DNA from: UBA7803 sp041686955
GTDB taxonomy: Bacteria; Pseudomonadota; Gammaproteobacteria; Pseudomonadales; Azotimanducaceae
NCBI GenBank assembly: GCA_041686955.1
Contig: JAWLCV010000012.1
Span: 1 to 64,000, forward strand
Direction: 5' to 3'
Length of the DNA stretch: 64,000 nucleotides
Shown here: in pieces, positions 61,943 through 64,000 of the stretch
Numbering within the stretch: the first letter of the stretch is position 1
How the letters are laid out: every line of letters starts with the position of its first letter
Notes under the pieces: generated by a model
The model's database searches: none
Told to the model about the DNA's origin: nothing
Seen by the model: the letters and a program-made list of their open reading frames with translations, nothing else
Translations under genes and position numbers: made by a program

Positions 61943-62836
61943 TCAATCCTTGAGCTGCGGCCGATACAGCCACTGGATGCTGGAGAAGTCCAGCCCGCCC
62001 GACGCGTTCAGCTGCTGATGGATCCGGTAGAGGTTCTTGGCCAGCGACCCCAGGGGAACCGAGCTGCCCGAGGCCTCCGCCGTCTCCATGGCGAGGCCCA
62101 GATCCTTGTTCATGAGGTCCACCAGAAAGCCGCCCTGGTAGCCCCGGGATGCCGGCACCCCTTCCATGACCCCCGGGTACGGGTTGTACACGTTCAGCGA
62201 CCAGTTGCCCCCGGACGACTGCTTCATGATCTCCGAAAGCACCGCCGGATCCAGCCCGTTGTTCACCCCCAGAGCCAGCGCCTCCGCGGTTCCCGCCATG
62301 TGCACCGCCAGCAGCATGTTGTTGCAGATCTTGGCGATCTGACCCGCGCCGCTGTCACCGGCGTGGAACACGTTGCGACCCATCACCTCCAGCAGCGGCC
62401 GGGCCCGTTCCAGTGCCTCGGCCGCGCCGCCGACGATGAACGTGAGCATCCCCGCCTCCGCGCCCGCCGTGCCCCCGGACACCGGCGCGTCCAGCATGGC
62501 GAGCCCCCGCTCCGCCGCGGCCGCCGCCACCCGCCGGGACGTGTCCGGGTCGATGGTGCTGCAGTCGATCAGCAGAGTGCCCTCGCTCGCGTGGGCGAGA
62601 ATGCCGTCGTCGCCGAGGTAGAGGGCCTGCACGTGCCGTCCCGCCGGCAGCATGCTGACGAACACCTCCACGTCCCGCACGCAGGCGGCGGCACTGGCTT
62701 GGGGCTCGCCGCCGGAGACCGCCGACATGCGTGCCTCCACCAGGTCGAACACCTTCACCGAATGGCCGGCGGCCGCCAGGTTGCTCGCCATGGGGCCACC
62801 CATGTTGCCTAGCCCTACGAATCCGATGCGGGTCAT
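61943..62836 (-). CDS. mmsB: 3-hydroxyisobutyrate dehydrogenase
   Basis: 297 residues; oxidises 3-hydroxyisobutyrate to methylmalonate semialdehyde in valine breakdown. N-terminal Rossmann motif IGFVGLGNMGGPMASNL, substrate motif DAPVSGGTAGAEAGMLTFIV and the catalytic Lys in GAGQIAKICNNMLLAVHM. Start set by ATGA overlap with the upstream hydrolase gene, which supplies its substrate. Other beta-hydroxyacid dehydrogenases share these motifs; the neighbour favours this assignment. Confidence 0.88.
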   Translation of the reverse strand: MTRIGFVGLGNMGGPMASNLAAAGHSVKVFDLVEARMSAVSGGEPQASAAACVRDVEVFVSMLPAGRHVQALYLGDDGILAHASEGTLLIDCSTIDPDTSRRVAAAAAERGLAMLDAPVSGGTAGAEAGMLTFIVGGAAEALERARPLLEVMGRNVFHAGDSGAGQIAKICNNMLLAVHMAGTAEALALGVNNGLDPAVLSEIMKQSSGGNWSLNVYNPYPGVMEGVPASRGYQGGFLVDLMNKDLGLAMETAEASGSSVPLGSLAKNLYRIHQQLNASGGLDFSSIQWLYRPQLKD

Positions 62837-63972
62837 GATGTCGTCTCCTCCAGGTCGTGCAGCGGGTTGACGGGCCACGGAGGCTGGAAGTGCTCGGCGA
62901 CGTGGGCTTGCGGCAAGTCTTCGAGCGTTCCGTGCTGCCAGCGTGGCGCGTTGTCCTTGTCGATGATGAGGGCACGCACGCCCTCGGCAAAGTCGGCATG
63001 GTGGGCGCAATGGGTGGCGACCACCATCTCCAGGCGAAAGCAATCCGCGAGGCCCAGGTCCGGCGCCCGCTTGAGCTGCTCCACCACAATGCCCACCGAG
63101 GTGGGGCACCCCCGGTTCATCGCGGCGATGCCGGCGTCGATCCACGGGCTGCGGCCGGCGAGACCGCGCATCCCCTGCACCACGTCGATGAGCGCTCCCT
63201 CGGGCGACAGCCCCTCGGGCACGTCACCCATCTGGCTCGCCGGCAGCTCGCCCGCGGGCAACTCGTCCAGACGGGCTGCAAGGCCCTCGTGGTCCCTCTC
63301 CGGCTCACCCGTCCAAGGCAGGTCGATGAGCGCGTCGAGCACCGCGCCCCGCTGGGCCGCGGCCACGGCGTGGGTGGCTACCCCCACCGCCAGGGCATCG
63401 GCGCCGTTCATGTGCGCACCCGTGCAGCCGAGGAACGTAGCCAGGTGCCGCGGCATGTTCTTCAGCAGCCACGTGGCGCCGGCATCGGGAAACAGCCCGA
63501 TGGTGACTTCCGGCATGGCGATTCGCGTTTTTTCCGTCACCAGCCGGTAGCGGGCGCCGGAAAAGACGCCCAGACCGCCACCCATCACCACGCCGTGGCC
63601 CACGCTCACCACCGGCTTGGGGAACCTGTGGATCTGGTAATCGAGCCGGTACTCGTGCTCGAAGAAGCGAAACGGGTAATCGTCCACCACCTCGCCCGCC
63701 GCGTGGTTCTTCTTCATGGCGTGGTAGAGGGCCTGAATGTCGCCGCCGGCGCTGAACGCCCGGTCGCCCGAGCCCGTGAGCAGGACCCCGACCACCCGGG
63801 GGTCGGCGGCCCAGCGGTCGAGGGCCGGCCGCAGGACGTCGATCATGGGCAGGCTCAGGGCGTTGAGGGTGGCCTCGGAGTTGAGCCGCGCTTCCGCAAG
63901 CAGATGGCCGGACGCGGTGGCGTGCTCGAACAGCAGGACCGGCCGGTTCCCGGCGTCGACCGGCCGGCTCAT
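62833..63972 (-). CDS. 3-hydroxyisobutyryl-CoA hydrolase type (crotonase superfamily)
   Basis: 379 residues. Crotonase-fold oxyanion-hole segments RAFSAGGDIQALYHAMKK and GHGVVMGGGLGVFSGARYRL; the Glu and Asp of the HIBYL-CoA hydrolase subgroup are in AMPEVTIGLFPDAGATWLL. The longer C-terminal half (DCFRLEMVVATHCAHHADF, EGVRALIIDKDNAPRW) is typical of this subgroup and not of enoyl-CoA hydratases. I use the ATG at 63972 with GGTGA upstream; a GTG at 63984 is possible. Co-translated with mmsB, completing two consecutive valine-degradation steps. Confidence 0.88.
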   Translation of the reverse strand: MSRPVDAGNRPVLLFEHATASGHLLAEARLNSEATLNALSLPMIDVLRPALDRWAADPRVVGVLLTGSGDRAFSAGGDIQALYHAMKKNHAAGEVVDDYPFRFFEHEYRLDYQIHRFPKPVVSVGHGVVMGGGLGVFSGARYRLVTEKTRIAMPEVTIGLFPDAGATWLLKNMPRHLATFLGCTGAHMNGADALAVGVATHAVAAAQRGAVLDALIDLPWTGEPERDHEGLAARLDELPAGELPASQMGDVPEGLSPEGALIDVVQGMRGLAGRSPWIDAGIAAMNRGCPTSVGIVVEQLKRAPDLGLADCFRLEMVVATHCAHHADFAEGVRALIIDKDNAPRWQHGTLEDLPQAHVAEHFQPPWPVNPLHDLEETTS

Positions 63973-64000
63973 CCGTTCACCCACTGGGCCGAGCGTTTCT

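Overview
The window is a dense, high-G+C chromosomal housekeeping region from a Gram-negative gammaproteobacterium. The evidence is the lipid A, BamA/Skp and type II secretion genes, and gene order close to Pseudomonas and the Chromatiales (nlpD-rpoS, dnaE back to rpsB, map-glnD-dapC-dapD-dapE, rpoE-rseA-rseB-rseC-mucD-lepA-lepB-rnc-era-recO, and adk near tsaB). Order and codon choice fit a Chromatiales/Ectothiorhodospira-like lineage, but the genus cannot be fixed from this window. I see no rRNA, tRNA, IS element, prophage, integrase or CRISPR. No gap between genes exceeds 300 bases; the largest are about 250 bases (27006-27257 and 43768-44020).

Layout. (1) 2-316 (+) is the 3' part of fdxA, convergent with a minus-strand block of 24 genes at 326-27005. 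Read in transcription order from 27005 downwards this block is rpsB, tsf, pyrH, frr, uppS, cdsA, rseP, bamA, skp, lpxD, fabZ, lpxA, lpxB, rnhB, dnaE, tilS, pyrG, kdsA, eno, ftsB, truD, pcm, a DUF368 transporter, nlpD, rpoS. It links translation, nucleotide supply, isoprenoid-lipid and lipid A synthesis, outer-membrane assembly, replication and the stationary-phase sigma factor. (2) 27258-40316 (+) holds map, glnD, dapC, dapD, dapE, gspN, gspC, gspD, plsB: nitrogen sensing, the succinylase lysine/diaminopimelate route, three type II secretion components and phospholipid synthesis. (3) 40274-41697 (-) holds rsmJ and tsaB; 41750-42970 (+) is moeA. (4) 43057-57741 (-), in transcription order from the right, holds rpoE, rseA, rseB, rseC, mucD, lepA, lepB, a DUF4845 gene, rnc, era, recO, rlmD, relA, adk and a lysine-rich histone H1-like gene. 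(5) 57827-59446 (+) is nadB; 59487-60102 (-) is ygfX-sdhE; 60169-61935 (+) is ygfZ and an HDOD gene; 61943-63972 (-) is a valine-catabolism pair (3-hydroxyisobutyrate dehydrogenase and 3-hydroxyisobutyryl-CoA hydrolase type).

How the parts fit. Much of the envelope-stress circuit is here: RpoE, its anti-sigma RseA, RseB, RseC, the periplasmic protease MucD and the intramembrane protease RseP, along with the BamA/Skp machinery it normally guards. Fifteen adjacent gene pairs share an ATGA or GTGA stop/start, so translational coupling is pervasive and fixes many starts.

Most interesting signals. Genes that make or use deoxyxylulose phosphate (ispD, ispF, dxr, pdxJ) are all absent from slots where related bacteria keep them, alongside surE and accA. 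RelA lacks the zinc-finger/RRM-like module between its helical and ACT regions. A DUF368 carrier-lipid transporter gene is embedded between pcm and nlpD. A histone H1-like gene carries an 18-bp tandem array. No clearly novel multi-gene system was found; the window is mainly core genome with informative absences.
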